A stretch of 33,960 nt of DNA from JABFRJ01 sp033812735 (GTDB taxonomy: Bacteria; Pseudomonadota; Alphaproteobacteria; Rhizobiales; Hyphomicrobiaceae): NCBI GenBank assembly GCA_033812735.1, contig JAPXTA010000041.1, forward strand, positions 1-33,960, written 5' to 3'. The notes beneath the pieces are model-generated. The model was given only the letters and a program-made list of their open reading frames with translations, made no database searches and was not told where the DNA came from. This document shows positions 22,201-30,375 of this stretch, one piece after another. The position numbers and the translations under genes are program-made. The stretch's first letter is position 1, and each line of letters begins with the position of its first letter.

Positions 22201-23163
22201 TTATTTTTCAGCAGGTTGCCAAACTGACACGAGACCGTCAAGCATCAGAGATGACAATCCGCTGCGACTGTTGAGTAATTGGTTTTCAACCTCTGACGAT
22301 CCGGTCGCCCAACCGGCGAAAGCGGCTGCGAACCGGAACCAGCCATAGTCGGACTGCCGGCGCGGCTTCCAGTCGACGACCTTGAGGTCCTTGGGTACCT
22401 GCCGCGTCGTTTCGAGGTAGCGGATCGCCTCGTCCTCGCCGCCGATGGCGTCCACAAGCTTGTGGGTCAGGGCCTCGCGGCCAGAGAAGACGCGGCCCTG
22501 TTCGAGGCCAGGGATCTCGGCTGTGGCGACGTGGCGGCGGCTGCGAACGAGGTTTACGAACCATTGCTGGGATTCAGCCACCATCTGCTCGGTGACGCGC
22601 CGGCCTTCCGGCGACAGTGGCTCATACATGGACGGAACGGCCTTCAGCGGCCCACTTTTGACTTCGTTGACCTTGACGCCGACCTTCTCCATCAGGCCGG
22701 AGACTTCCGGCCACTGGAAGATCACGCCGACCGAGCCAGTGATCGAGTTGCCGCGGGCGACGATGTGGTCGGCGGCGAGGCCGGTGATGTAGGCCGCTGA
22801 GGCGGCGACGGTGCCGAACTGGGCCACCACCGGCTTTTTCTTGGAGAGGTTGCGGACGGCTTCGAACAGGGCTTCCCCGCCCGTGGTCGTGCCGCCAGGG
22901 GAATTGATGAACAGGATGACGCCCTGCGGGCCGGTGCTGTCGCCGAGCCGCTTCATCATCCGGATGAAGTCGCGGTCCTCGGTAATCATACCTTCCACGG
23001 TGACGCGGGCGATATGCCGGGTTTCAACCAGACTCGCCGGCATCCAGATGGATGCAAGCGCCGCGACGGCAGCAGCGCCCGCGGCAATGGCCAGGCCACG
23101 CCACAAGCCGATGCGGCGGCGCAGGCTGCGGCGGTCCAGAACGGTCTCGGTTTCCGACGTCAT
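22201..23163 (-). CDS. sppA: Signal peptide peptidase SppA, short form (S49)
   Basis: SppA cleaves remnant signal peptides in the inner membrane after secretion. The 320-residue protein is the short, single-domain form. A basic stretch (RRSLRRRIGLWR) precedes one membrane segment (about 24-45). The ClpP-like fold shows LFINSPGGTTTGGEAL around 83-99, the nucleophile serine in TVAASAAYITG (S122), NSITGSVGVIFQ, and the general-base lysine expected in NEVKSGPLKAVPS (K169). The protein probably faces the periplasm. It is the first gene of sppA-ihfB-lapA; ATG 23163 has no strong ribosome binding site. Confidence 0.93.
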   Translation of the reverse strand: MTSETETVLDRRSLRRRIGLWRGLAIAAGAAAVAALASIWMPASLVETRHIARVTVEGMITEDRDFIRMMKRLGDSTGPQGVILFINSPGGTTTGGEALFEAVRNLSKKKPVVAQFGTVAASAAYITGLAADHIVARGNSITGSVGVIFQWPEVSGLMEKVGVKVNEVKSGPLKAVPSMYEPLSPEGRRVTEQMVAESQQWFVNLVRSRRHVATAEIPGLEQGRVFSGREALTHKLVDAIGGEDEAIRYLETTRQVPKDLKVVDWKPRRQSDYGWFRFAAAFAGWATGSSEVENQLLNSRSGLSSLMLDGLVSVWQPAEK

Positions 23164-23280
23164 CGATAGAACGCTCTGAGGAACTTATTGAAGTCGCGAC
23201 GTTTAGTCGGGATCGAGGCCGCTGTGAAGCGTTCTTCCGCAAGCCTCGTTACGATAGCGTCAAAACGCGGTGTTTCAGGC

Positions 23281-23308
23281 GTTCAGGCCCGTTCAGGCCC
23301 GTTCAGGC
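23281..23308 (-). repeat. 10-bp tandem repeat at the 3' end of the MBL gene
   Basis: GTTCAGGCCC occurs twice (23281-23300), followed by a partial third unit GTTCAGGC (23301-23308), with a degenerate unit before it. The stop codon of the MBL gene falls in the third unit. Confidence 0.85.
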
Positions 23309-23947
23309 GCCGTCGCCGCAGAACGGGTTCGTGCGACGTTCCTCTCCGAACGTGCTCGCCGGGCCATGGCCGCAGACGAAGACGATGTCGTCGCCGAGAG
23401 GGAAGAGCTTGGTGCGGATGGCGCTGATGAGGGCGTCGTGGTCGCCGTAAGGAAAGTCGGTCCGGCCGATCGAGCCTTGGAAGATGACGTCGCCGACAAA
23501 GGCGATGCCGGCGGCCTTGTTGACGTAGACGAGGGAACCCGGGGAATGGCCTGGACAATGGTAAACATCGAAGACAACGCCCGCGATGGTGACCTTGTCG
23601 CCCTCGTCCAGCCAGCGGTCCGGCGTGACGTTCTTCATGCCGGGAAAGCCGTAGCTCAGCGCCTGCGCCGCCAAACCATCGAGCAAGAACTTGTCGGCCT
23701 TGTGGGGGCCGGTGATGTTGACGCCGAGCTTCGCCTTGAGGTCGGTCGCGGCGCCGGCGTGGTCGATGTGGCCGTGCGTGAGGATGATCTCCTCGACGGT
23801 CATGCCGATCTGCTTGATCGCATCCTCGATGCGCTCGATGTCGCCGCCCGGATCGATCACCACGCCCTTCTTGGTCTCGTCGTCGAACACCAACGTGCAA
23901 TTCTGCTGGAACGGCGTCACGGGGACGATGGCGGCTTTCAGGGTCAT
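23303..23947 (-). CDS. MBL fold metallo-hydrolase (glyoxalase II-like)
   Basis: A 214-residue single-domain metallo-beta-lactamase-fold hydrolase. The metal motif is HGHIDH at 58-63 (THGHIDHAG), with the further ligands expected in VYHCPGHSPGS (His near 133) and VGDVIFQGSIGR (Asp near 153) and a last His in VCGHGP. Relatives hydrolyse thioesters such as S-lactoylglutathione or related compounds; the real substrate is open. It lacks the longer C-terminal domain of classical glyoxalase II. ATG 23947 begins directly before the first strand. Its 3' end overlaps a 10-bp tandem repeat. It diverges from the DNA ligase gene. Confidence 0.88.
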   Translation of the reverse strand: MTLKAAIVPVTPFQQNCTLVFDDETKKGVVIDPGGDIERIEDAIKQIGMTVEEIILTHGHIDHAGAATDLKAKLGVNITGPHKADKFLLDGLAAQALSYGFPGMKNVTPDRWLDEGDKVTIAGVVFDVYHCPGHSPGSLVYVNKAAGIAFVGDVIFQGSIGRTDFPYGDHDALISAIRTKLFPLGDDIVFVCGHGPASTFGEERRTNPFCGDGA

Positions 23948-24051
23948 GGGGTGGCGCGGCTCCGCAAGCTCGATTGGCGAGCGGCTTAACGGAAAACGAT
24001 GCGCGCGACCAGCACATTGAATTTTTGCGCGAGAATTGCCAGCTTGGACTG

Positions 24052-25635
24052 ATGCTCCCCTTCGCTGTCCTGCTCGACAGGCTCTCTTATACGCCGGGCC
24101 GCAACGCCAAGATCGCGCTCCTGAGCGACTACTTCCGCACAACGGGCGATCCTGACCGGGGCTTTGCGCTCGCAGCGCTGACTGATGGCTTGCCGTTCTC
24201 GTTCCCGATCCGGCGAACGCTCGCCGACTTGATGGCGACGCGAATGGACGGCGAGCTATTCCGGCTGTCGCGGGATTACGTTGGCGATACGGCAGAGACG
24301 GTGGCGCTGTGCTGGCCGGAACCGGAGGAGAAGGGCGCGGCCCCTCGCCTCGCCGACATCGTCGCCGATCTGGCGCTGATGAACCGTGGCGAGCTCGGGG
24401 TTCATCTCGAACGGTGGCTCGACGCCCTCGATGCCAACGGGCGCTGGGCGTTGCTCAAGCTGCTGACCGGTGCGTTCCGCGTGGGTGTATCAGCGCGGCT
24501 TGCGAAGACGGCGCTCGCTGAAACCTATGGCCACGACGTCGCCGATATCGAAGGTATCTGGCACGGCTTGAAGCCGCCGTATCACGCACTGTTCGCCTGG
24601 CTCGAAGGGCGCGCGGCCAAACCCGACATCACGGGTGCTCCGGTGTTCCGCCCCTTGATGCTGTCACACCCGCTCGAGGAGGCCGATCTCGCGAAGCTCG
24701 ACGTCGACGACTATGTCGCGGAGTGGAAGTGGGACGGCATACGTGTGCAGATCGCGGCGGGGCGCGGCGAAGCGCGGCTTTATTCTCGCACAGGCGACGA
24801 TATCGGCCAGAGCTTTCCCGATCTCGTCGGCGCGTTCTCGTTCAGTGCGGTCATTGACGGCGAATTGCTGGTGGCGCGCAACGGCGAAGTCGCGCCGTTC
24901 AACGACTTGCAGCAGCGCCTCAATCGCAAGGCCGTCTCGCCGCGGATGATGCGCGGGTATCCAGCGCACGTGCGGCTCTACGATGCGCTCGAGATCGACG
25001 GCGAGGACCTGCGCGGCTTACCGCTCGATGAACGGCGCAAGCGGCTCGAAGCCTGGCATGCGCAGGTGAAGCCGGCGCGCACGGATCTGTCTGCCGTGCT
25101 GTCGTTCGACACGCGCGAGGCGCTGATCCAGACGTGGGCCTCGACGCGCGATATCGGCATCGAGGGCATGATGCTGAAGCGGCGCGACAGTCTCTATGTC
25201 TCCGGTAGGCCAAGGGGATTGTGGTGGAAATGGAAGCGCGCGGCGCTGACGCTCGATTGCGTGCTGATGTATGCCCAGCGCGGCTCCGGCAAGCGATCGT
25301 CGTTCTATTCCGATTACACGTTCGGCTGCTGGAAGGAGGCTGACGACGGCACGCGCGCGCTGGTTCCCGTCGGCAAGGCGTACTCCGGGTTCACCGACGA
25401 GGAACTACGCCAACTCGACCGCTTCGTGCGCGAGCACACGACTGAACGTTTCGGGCCGGTGCGGGCGGTCGAGCACCTATTAGTGTTCGAAGTTGCGTTC
25501 GATGCCGTGCAGCGATCGACACGGCACAAATCGGGCATCGCACTGCGTTTCCCGCGCATTCACCGGATACGCTGGGACAAGCCAGCCGCCGACGCCGACA
25601 CCGTCGAAACGGCAGCGGCGCTGATTGTGGCGTGA
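24052..25635 (+). CDS. ATP-dependent DNA ligase, cisplatin-damage-response type
   Basis: A 527-residue ATP-dependent DNA ligase of the bacterial group linked to cisplatin damage response. The N-terminal DNA-binding helical domain covers about residues 1-190 (opening MLPFAVLLDRLSYTPGRN). The nucleotidyltransferase domain follows, with the catalytic lysine K226 in EWKWDGIRVQ, motif III SAVIDGELL, motif IV in GIEGMMLKRRDSLY and motif V in WWKWKRA. The OB-fold domain has PVGKAYSGFTDEEL and ends in LRFPRIHRIRWDKP. ATG 24052 is chosen because relatives start at this MLPF-like position; a frame extending to 23974 would add 26 unrelated residues. The usual partners (MBL exonuclease, Lhr-type helicase, phosphoesterase) are not next to it here. 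Confidence 0.92.
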   Translation: MLPFAVLLDRLSYTPGRNAKIALLSDYFRTTGDPDRGFALAALTDGLPFSFPIRRTLADLMATRMDGELFRLSRDYVGDTAETVALCWPEPEEKGAAPRLADIVADLALMNRGELGVHLERWLDALDANGRWALLKLLTGAFRVGVSARLAKTALAETYGHDVADIEGIWHGLKPPYHALFAWLEGRAAKPDITGAPVFRPLMLSHPLEEADLAKLDVDDYVAEWKWDGIRVQIAAGRGEARLYSRTGDDIGQSFPDLVGAFSFSAVIDGELLVARNGEVAPFNDLQQRLNRKAVSPRMMRGYPAHVRLYDALEIDGEDLRGLPLDERRKRLEAWHAQVKPARTDLSAVLSFDTREALIQTWASTRDIGIEGMMLKRRDSLYVSGRPRGLWWKWKRAALTLDCVLMYAQRGSGKRSSFYSDYTFGCWKEADDGTRALVPVGKAYSGFTDEELRQLDRFVREHTTERFGPVRAVEHLLVFEVAFDAVQRSTRHKSGIALRFPRIHRIRWDKPAADADTVETAAALIVA

Positions 25636-25653
25636 CAGCTCCTGTCGGCGGGA

Positions 25654-25684
25654 CTGACCCGGCGTCTCCAACACGCCGGGTCAG
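25654..25684. terminator. Hairpin between convergent ligase and DUF4394 genes
   Basis: A perfect 11-bp stem (CTGACCCGGCG at 25654-25664, CGCCGGGTCAG at 25674-25684) with a nine-base loop lies 19 bases after the ligase stop. No T-run follows, so its terminator function is likely but not certain. Confidence 0.5.
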
Positions 25685-25739
25685 GGGCGGAACCGGCGCG
25701 AATGGGGGACAATCGCCGGCTTCGCTTTGGGCTGATGAG

Positions 25740-26543
25740 TTACATCGCAGGGAGGATCGCGATGTCGCTCACCTTGCCCTTGAGGCCAACGATCGCGCCG
25801 GCCGTTTTGGCGGCGCCGGTCGCGAGATCGACGGTATGCAGATTGCCGCCGGCGAGGAGCCAGCCGACGTTGGCGCCCTTGCCGTCCGACCAGATGTCGA
25901 AGGCGACGGGACCGTCGAGCGCGACGCCGAGCTTGCCGATGCCCGAGACGATGCCGTCATTCGGCGGCGCCTGCTTCAAGAGCATGCCGCTGGCCGCGTC
26001 GACGTCATAGAGCGCGGTTTCCTTGGTGCCGGCGAAGCTGTTGGAATAGCCCGCGGCCGTGACGTTCGGCGTCTTGCCTTTGTTCGGATCGGTCTCGGCG
26101 TACTTCAGCGAGCCGTCGACGACCGCCTTGCCGTCGTCAACGTTGACGCGCAGGCTCATGCCGGTCGAGGCGATGATGCGCATGCGATCTGCTGCCGGGT
26201 TGAAGTCGATCGAGATCGTCGCGCCTGCCGGCAACTTCTCGCTCAACTGGCTCTTCTTTTCCCACTTGCCGGACTTGGCATCGATGGTGACGATGACACC
26301 GTCGGCGGTGACGCCGTAGAGTTTTCCGTCTGACGGTCTGACGTCGATACCGACGACGGACGCGCCGCCATCGAGGGTGACCATGCCGGTCACTTTCTTC
26401 TGGTCGCTATCGATCCAGGCGATCGACTTGCCGTCCACGAGTGCTGCGAGCGTTGCAGCGTCGGCGGCTGTCGTTGCGGCTGCGGCCAGAAGTACCGCTG
26501 CAACAGCGGCCATGCTTGTTTTGGTGATGTTTCGAATGCTCAT
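25740..26543 (-). CDS. DUF4394 domain-containing exported protein
   Basis: A 267-residue exported protein of the DUF4394 family, whose function is unknown. The signal peptide ends after about residue 29 (TTAADA). The rest consists of repeated beta-strand units resembling a propeller, with recurrent short turns (IDVRPSDGKLYGVTADG, IDFNPAADRMRIIASTG, NVGWLLAGGNLHTVD). ATG 26543 is preferred over ATG 26549 because GGGAG lies eight bases before it and only two before the other. It is 89 bases downstream of the anti-sigma factor gene and has its own promoter-like element in that gap, the same as the one before the secreted-protein gene at 28045, so it is probably a target of the sigma factor. Confidence 0.86.
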   Translation of the reverse strand: MSIRNITKTSMAAVAAVLLAAAATTAADAATLAALVDGKSIAWIDSDQKKVTGMVTLDGGASVVGIDVRPSDGKLYGVTADGVIVTIDAKSGKWEKKSQLSEKLPAGATISIDFNPAADRMRIIASTGMSLRVNVDDGKAVVDGSLKYAETDPNKGKTPNVTAAGYSNSFAGTKETALYDVDAASGMLLKQAPPNDGIVSGIGKLGVALDGPVAFDIWSDGKGANVGWLLAGGNLHTVDLATGAAKTAGAIVGLKGKVSDIAILPAM

Positions 26544-26593
26544 GATCATCTCTCCCTGCTCTCGATCAGCTCACTTGTCTCTGAGCTGTCGAA

Positions 26594-26620
26594 GATACGG
26601 GGTGAGATGCCGGCGGTTTC
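26594..26620 (-). promoter_or_regulatory. Candidate ECF sigma promoter of the DUF4394 gene
   Basis: On the minus strand GAAACC (26615-26620) and CGTATC (26594-26599) are separated by exactly 15 bases, followed by TTC. Identical hexamers and spacing occur at 27980-28006 on the other side of the sigma/anti-sigma genes. The start codon lies about 50 bases downstream of the -10 part. Confidence 0.68.
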
Positions 26621-26632
26621 AGACGTGCGCTT

Positions 26633-27346
26633 TTATTTTGCGACGGGGAGCAGTTTGGCGTGCAGCGCGGGGCTCGTCGGGCGGCCAGTGGGTGAGCCGC
26701 CAGACGGCTCGAGGCTGACGCCGAAGGTCGCGCGCTGGAGCAGGCCCTGGTCGTATTGCGAGAGCACTTTGGTCGTGGGTGCCAAGGTCTCGTCGACGAG
26801 GCCGAGCGATCGCGGCGCTGGACCGAGCTGATCTGAGGCAATCCAGAGCTGATAGGTTTTGCCAGGCTGGCGTTGCGCGTCGACGGGGCGGATCGTCAAC
26901 TCACGGCGCTCAAGGTCGAACGTCATGTAGAAGGCCGGCAGAACGTCGTCCTTGGCGAAGACCGCGACATAGGTTTGCGGTGTCTCCTGCCGCGTCGCTT
27001 CACGGACACCGACTGCGACCAATAGGGCTGCGGCGATCGCGGATGCCGCCAGGCCGATGCGGCGCCAGCGCTGCAATTGCAGGCGCACGGTTGCGAGTTC
27101 GGTCGCCTCGCGTGACGGGACGTGGCCGTCGAGGCGGCGCTCGATCTGGCGGAACAGATCGGGCGGCGGTGCGACCGGCTTTGCCGCGGCAACAAGCGGT
27201 GACAAACGGCGTTCCCACGCGACGATTGCGGCGTCGAGATCGGGCTCGCGTTGGCGACGGGCCGCAATCGACGCACGCTCCGCCGCATCGAGCGTGCCGA
27301 GCACGTACTCGCCTGCGAGGGCATCGATGTCGTCGCGCGCAGTCAT
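26633..27346 (-). CDS. RskA-type anti-sigma factor
   Basis: A 237-residue single-pass membrane protein that likely holds the neighbouring ECF sigma factor inactive. The N-terminal cytoplasmic part (about 1-90) shows the RskA-family pattern DALAGEYVLGTLDAAER, then EPDLDAAIVAWERRLSPL. One membrane segment lies at about residues 95-115 (GLAASAIAAALLVAVGV). The periplasmic RskA domain follows, with the characteristic KTYQLWIASD and APRSLGLVDE stretches and a C-terminal VSLEPSGGSPTGRPTSP. The ATG at 27346 overlaps the sigma factor stop codon (ATGA), so the two are translationally coupled and made in fixed ratio. Confidence 0.92.
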   Translation of the reverse strand: MTARDDIDALAGEYVLGTLDAAERASIAARRQREPDLDAAIVAWERRLSPLVAAAKPVAPPPDLFRQIERRLDGHVPSREATELATVRLQLQRWRRIGLAASAIAAALLVAVGVREATRQETPQTYVAVFAKDDVLPAFYMTFDLERRELTIRPVDAQRQPGKTYQLWIASDQLGPAPRSLGLVDETLAPTTKVLSQYDQGLLQRATFGVSLEPSGGSPTGRPTSPALHAKLLPVAK

Positions 27347-27924
27347 GACGTCAGACACGCTTTCAGTTGTTTCAGGCTGCGGTGCAGCCACGTCTTGATC
27401 GTTCCTGGCGGATGGCCGAAGCGCTGGCCGAGTTCTTCCCGTGACAAACCGTCGAGGTAGGCAAGCTTTACGATATCGCGGCGCTCAGGCTCCAAACCGT
27501 CGAGGCACGCCGTCAGACGGGCGAGATCGCTGGCAATCTCGACCCGCTCGGAGGCAAGCATGCCGCTGTCGGCGACCTCCAGCGCTTCGGGGGCAGCATC
27601 AAGCGACATGGGCACCGCACGGCGTACTTCATCCAAGGCGCGATTGCGGGCGATCGTCACCATCCACGTGATCGGCGAGGCACGTGCCGGATCGAAGCTC
27701 ACCGCATTGTTCCAGATCCGCACGTAGGTCTCTTGCAGGACTTCGTCGGCGATATCCCGACGCCGCAAGATACGGAGGATGACGCCATAAAGTTTCGCGG
27801 ATGTCGCCTCGTACAGTCCGGCGAATGCCCGCCGGTCGCCGGTGGCGATCCTGGACATCAACACTTCAAGATCGGACGACGTCGACAGCATCACGCCTTC
27901 TTCGATTGCGGCGGCGGGGTTCAT
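27343..27924 (-). CDS. ECF-type RNA polymerase sigma factor
   Basis: A 193-residue group IV sigma factor of the kind paired with RskA-like anti-sigma factors. Region 2 spans about residues 35-100 (FAGLYEATSAKLYGVILRIL, then DIADEVLQETYVRIWNN, and the promoter-melting part ITWMVTIARNRALDEVRR). Region 4 spans about 135-190 (LEPERRDIVKLAYLDGLSRE, then ELGQRFGHPPGTIKTWLHRSL), which reads the -35. It should direct transcription of genes with the GAAACC-N15-CGTATC element found on both sides. No such element is clear upstream of its own start, so auto-regulation is not evident. ATG 27924 begins a short nonconserved leader; a second ATG (27891) is also possible. Confidence 0.93.
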   Translation of the reverse strand: MNPAAAIEEGVMLSTSSDLEVLMSRIATGDRRAFAGLYEATSAKLYGVILRILRRRDIADEVLQETYVRIWNNAVSFDPARASPITWMVTIARNRALDEVRRAVPMSLDAAPEALEVADSGMLASERVEIASDLARLTACLDGLEPERRDIVKLAYLDGLSREELGQRFGHPPGTIKTWLHRSLKQLKACLTS

Positions 27925-27979
27925 GATGGCGATGTCCGATCGACTTGGGAAGGTCGCCCGGGAATGTTTTTCGCAGGGT

Positions 27980-28006
27980 GAAACCGGGATGCAGGTTGGC
28001 CGTATC
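27980..28006 (+). promoter_or_regulatory. Candidate ECF sigma promoter of the secreted-protein gene
   Basis: GAAACC (27980-27985), 15 bases, then CGTATC (28001-28006) followed by TTT. This is the same as the element on the minus strand at 26594-26620. It lies about 38 bases before the ATG of the gene at 28045, a normal distance. Confidence 0.68.
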
Positions 28007-28044
28007 TTTCACTCAGTGCAGCGTTTGCGACCGGGAGACATCGC

Positions 28045-28419
28045 ATGCCAAGGATTACTTCAATCGCAGTCGCAGCCGTGATTGCTACGCTTTCAGGGGC
28101 TCAGGTTGCAGCACAAAGCGAGGATTATGACCGCTGGCCGGTGTTGCGCAGCACGTTCCCATCGACGGGCGGCGGCGGCATTACGATCAAGGGTTACGAC
28201 CCCGTCGTGACAAAGGGCAAGTGCGTGACGACGTTCATGGCGGTGGAGGCGGGCGACAACCCGGCGGTCTATCCCAATGTCATCGAATTCGATGCGGTGC
28301 CGGCGGCCGGCGGCATCCTGTGCAGCAACGGCAAGTGGCGCGCCTTCGACGGCGGGGCGACGGGGACGACGCCGTTCCGGCTATTCTTCAAGGACGGCGT
28401 TGTGCGGGGCAGCCCGTAA
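28045..28419 (+). CDS. Small secreted protein of unknown function
   Basis: A 124-residue protein I cannot assign to a family. A signal peptide (residues 1-24, ending QVAAQ) sends it to the periplasm or beyond. The mature part is about 100 residues, has exactly two cysteines (C60 and C93) that could form one disulphide, and looks beta-rich (GGGGITIKGYDPVV, VIEFDAVPAAGGILC). GGGAG lies seven to eight bases before the ATG. It diverges from the ECF sigma factor gene and has a sigma-factor-type promoter element upstream, so it is a likely target. It is convergent with bamE. Confidence 0.75.
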   Translation: MPRITSIAVAAVIATLSGAQVAAQSEDYDRWPVLRSTFPSTGGGGITIKGYDPVVTKGKCVTTFMAVEAGDNPAVYPNVIEFDAVPAAGGILCSNGKWRAFDGGATGTTPFRLFFKDGVVRGSP

Positions 28420-28428
28420 GGGGTTCGT

Positions 28429-28902
28429 CTACTCCAGGCCGAGCTGCTTGGTACCGAGATTGCGGAAGAGCATCTTCAGGATGCTTTCGTCGCGGACGTA
28501 GTGCTGGGTCTGGTTCTTCGAGTAGTTGATGACCTTGCCGTCCTTCAGGCCGTACTGGGAGACGCGCTCGACCGCGCCGAATTGGCTGAAATAGACGGCA
28601 AGAACTTTGCGGTCGACCTCGTCGGGCTTCATGAAGGCGGTCTGTTGCTGCGTCGAGGAGATGTAGTAGAACGCCGACCCGCCGCCGACGGTCGCCGTCG
28701 TGGTCGGCGAACCGAGAACGGTCTTCACCTGTTCCTGGCTCATGCCGTTCGAGATCTGCGCGACGTCGCTATCCTGGAATTGGTGGCCATGCTTGGTGAT
28801 GGTCGGCGCGCACGCGCCCGTAAGCAGCGTTGCCGCCATCGCGAGCGCCGCCATCCCTGTCCGAGCGAAACTTCTCATCCCCCGGCTCACGTTCTTTCTC
28901 AC
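28429..28902 (-). CDS. bamE: Outer membrane protein assembly factor BamE (SmpA/OmlA) lipoprotein
   Basis: BamE is a lipoprotein of the BAM complex, which inserts beta-barrel proteins into the outer membrane. The N-terminus is a lipoprotein signal sequence with lipobox LTGAC, the cysteine being the lipid attachment site. The SmpA/OmlA domain follows, with the conserved ISNGMSQEQVKTVLGSPTT start and the FYYISSTQQQ strand. The start is uncertain: GTG 28902 has GGGAC six bases upstream and gives 157 residues, ATG 28878 gives 149, and ATG-type starts further upstream (28953) would lengthen the leader. It is divergent from the CBP3-type chaperone gene, an arrangement common in Rhizobiales. Confidence 0.88.
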   Translation of the reverse strand: MRKNVSRGMRSFARTGMAALAMAATLLTGACAPTITKHGHQFQDSDVAQISNGMSQEQVKTVLGSPTTTATVGGGSAFYYISSTQQQTAFMKPDEVDRKVLAVYFSQFGAVERVSQYGLKDGKVINYSKNQTQHYVRDESILKMLFRNLGTKQLGLE

Positions 28903-29097
28903 GAGCTGTCCCACCAGGTTCCCCACCGCCATTTGCACGGCGTTCATGGCCACACTGGGGCGAGACTGCGACTCGCTCTGGCCATGGCTTACAAAGCCGG
29001 GTAACTGACGGCCAAGATATCAGCAACAAGGTTCGGGATAGTTCTGGCCAACGATCCCCAGGCAAATTCGGCTTGGGTCGTAGAAGGATACGACGAC

Positions 29098-29631
29098 ATG
29101 TTCGGCTTGTTCGGACAATCGAGCGAGAAGGCCGCTGCGAAGCGGCTGTACGAAACCGCGCTGGAAGCCGCGCGCCAGCCGACGCTCTTTGCCGCCTACG
29201 GGGTGCCCGATACGCTCGAGGGGCGGTTCGAAATGCTCGCTCTGCATTTGGCGGCCCTGCTCGACAGGCTTGGCAAAGCGGAAGATACGGCGCGGCGGCT
29301 CTCGAAGCCGCTTACCGAGCGATTCGTCATCGACATGGACGACGCGATGCGTGATTTTGGCGTGGGCGATCTCAGCGTGCCGCGCAAGGTCAAGAAGGCT
29401 GCGGCGGCGCTCTACGATCGCCACAAATCCTATGGAGCGGCAATCGCGGCCGAGGATCCCGTCAGTGCTTGGGGCGCGGCGTTGCGGGAACAATTGGCAG
29501 AGCTTGCCGGCAACGACCGCGTGGATAAAGGTCTGCTCGCAGCCTATGCCGCCCGGATCGCGCCGCAACTCGGCGCGTCGAGTGACAGCGACCTGGCCGC
29601 GGGGCGCGTCAGCTTTCCCGCTGCGGCTTGA
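29098..29631 (+). CDS. Ubiquinol-cytochrome c chaperone (CBP3-type) family protein
   Basis: A 177-residue soluble protein of the ubiquinol-cytochrome c chaperone family, related to the mitochondrial assembly factor CBP3 needed for cytochrome bc1 complex formation. Family features are the helical YETALEAARQPTLFAAYGVP start, EGRFEMLALHLAALLDRLG, and SKPLTERFVIDMDDAMRDFG followed by GDLSVPRKVKKAA. AAGGA lies about nine bases before the ATG. It is followed after 12 bases by the DUF177 gene, which places both in one operon. The role in bacteria is inferred from the mitochondrial homologue. Confidence 0.9.
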   Translation: MFGLFGQSSEKAAAKRLYETALEAARQPTLFAAYGVPDTLEGRFEMLALHLAALLDRLGKAEDTARRLSKPLTERFVIDMDDAMRDFGVGDLSVPRKVKKAAAALYDRHKSYGAAIAAEDPVSAWGAALREQLAELAGNDRVDKGLLAAYAARIAPQLGASSDSDLAAGRVSFPAAA

Positions 29632-29643
29632 CGGAGGCGTTTC

Positions 29644-30204
29644 ATGACGGCAGATCCGGGCGAAACGCCCCTCTCATCCTGGTCCCATACGCCGGAAAGC
29701 ATTCCGCAAGGCGGACTTGAGACCAAACGAGCCGCCAGCGCGGACGAGTTGAAGGCGATCGCGGACATGATCGGGCTCTTGTCGCTCGATGCGCTCACGG
29801 TCGACTATCGCATCAAGAACGCCGGCGGCGGCGTCTACCGGCTGACGGGGCGGCTCAAGGCTCATGCCACGCAGGCGTGCGTCGTTACCCTCGAGCCGGT
29901 CGATAGCTTTATCGACGAGACGATCGAGGTCGAGTTCCAGCCCGAGGAGCGGACGCGCAGGCCGCCTACCGCAGACGACGAGGGGGAAGACCTCTCGGTC
30001 GATTTCGAGTCGGACTTCGACATCGAGCCCATCTCCGGCGGGCGGATGAACGTCGGCCGCGTTGTTTTCGAAACACTCGCCTCGGCGATCGATCTCTACC
30101 CCCGCAAGGACGGTGCGGCGTTCGACTGGAGGGCGCCGGAGCCCGACAAAGCTGGTGTCGTGAGCCCCTTTGCTGCCCTGGCGAAGCTCAAGAACAAGTC
30201 GTGA
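29644..30204 (+). CDS. DUF177 (YceD-like) domain-containing protein
   Basis: A 186-residue protein of the DUF177 family. The Escherichia coli relative YceD is linked to 23S rRNA accumulation and the gene usually lies next to rpmF and plsX. The conserved core is YRLTGRLKAHATQACVVTLE, then DSFIDETIEVEF, an acidic stretch (TADDEGEDLSVDF) and the C-terminal LASAIDLYPRKDGAAFDW. GGAGG six bases before the ATG and the 12-base gap after the CBP3-type gene support co-transcription. Here rpmF is absent between it and plsX. Confidence 0.88.
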   Translation: MTADPGETPLSSWSHTPESIPQGGLETKRAASADELKAIADMIGLLSLDALTVDYRIKNAGGGVYRLTGRLKAHATQACVVTLEPVDSFIDETIEVEFQPEERTRRPPTADDEGEDLSVDFESDFDIEPISGGRMNVGRVVFETLASAIDLYPRKDGAAFDWRAPEPDKAGVVSPFAALAKLKNKS

Positions 30205-30375
30205 TCGGGGCGCAGCGGGGCTGTCATTAACGCCGAGCGCCCCTTGACCTATTGTTCTGCGCCTGCAACGGGGTATGTTCCCGCGTCGCCAACAGGCGGC
30301 ACGGTTACGGACGGGCGGATATCGCCGCTCGGACGGGGGTTTGAAGCCAATTTTTGAGCGAAGCACGGGTCCTCT

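Noticed and set aside
27925..27979. Auto-regulatory ECF promoter before the sigma factor gene
   Set aside because: I looked for GAAACC-N15-CGTATC on the minus strand upstream of the sigma start and found only poor partial matches, so no such promoter is claimed.
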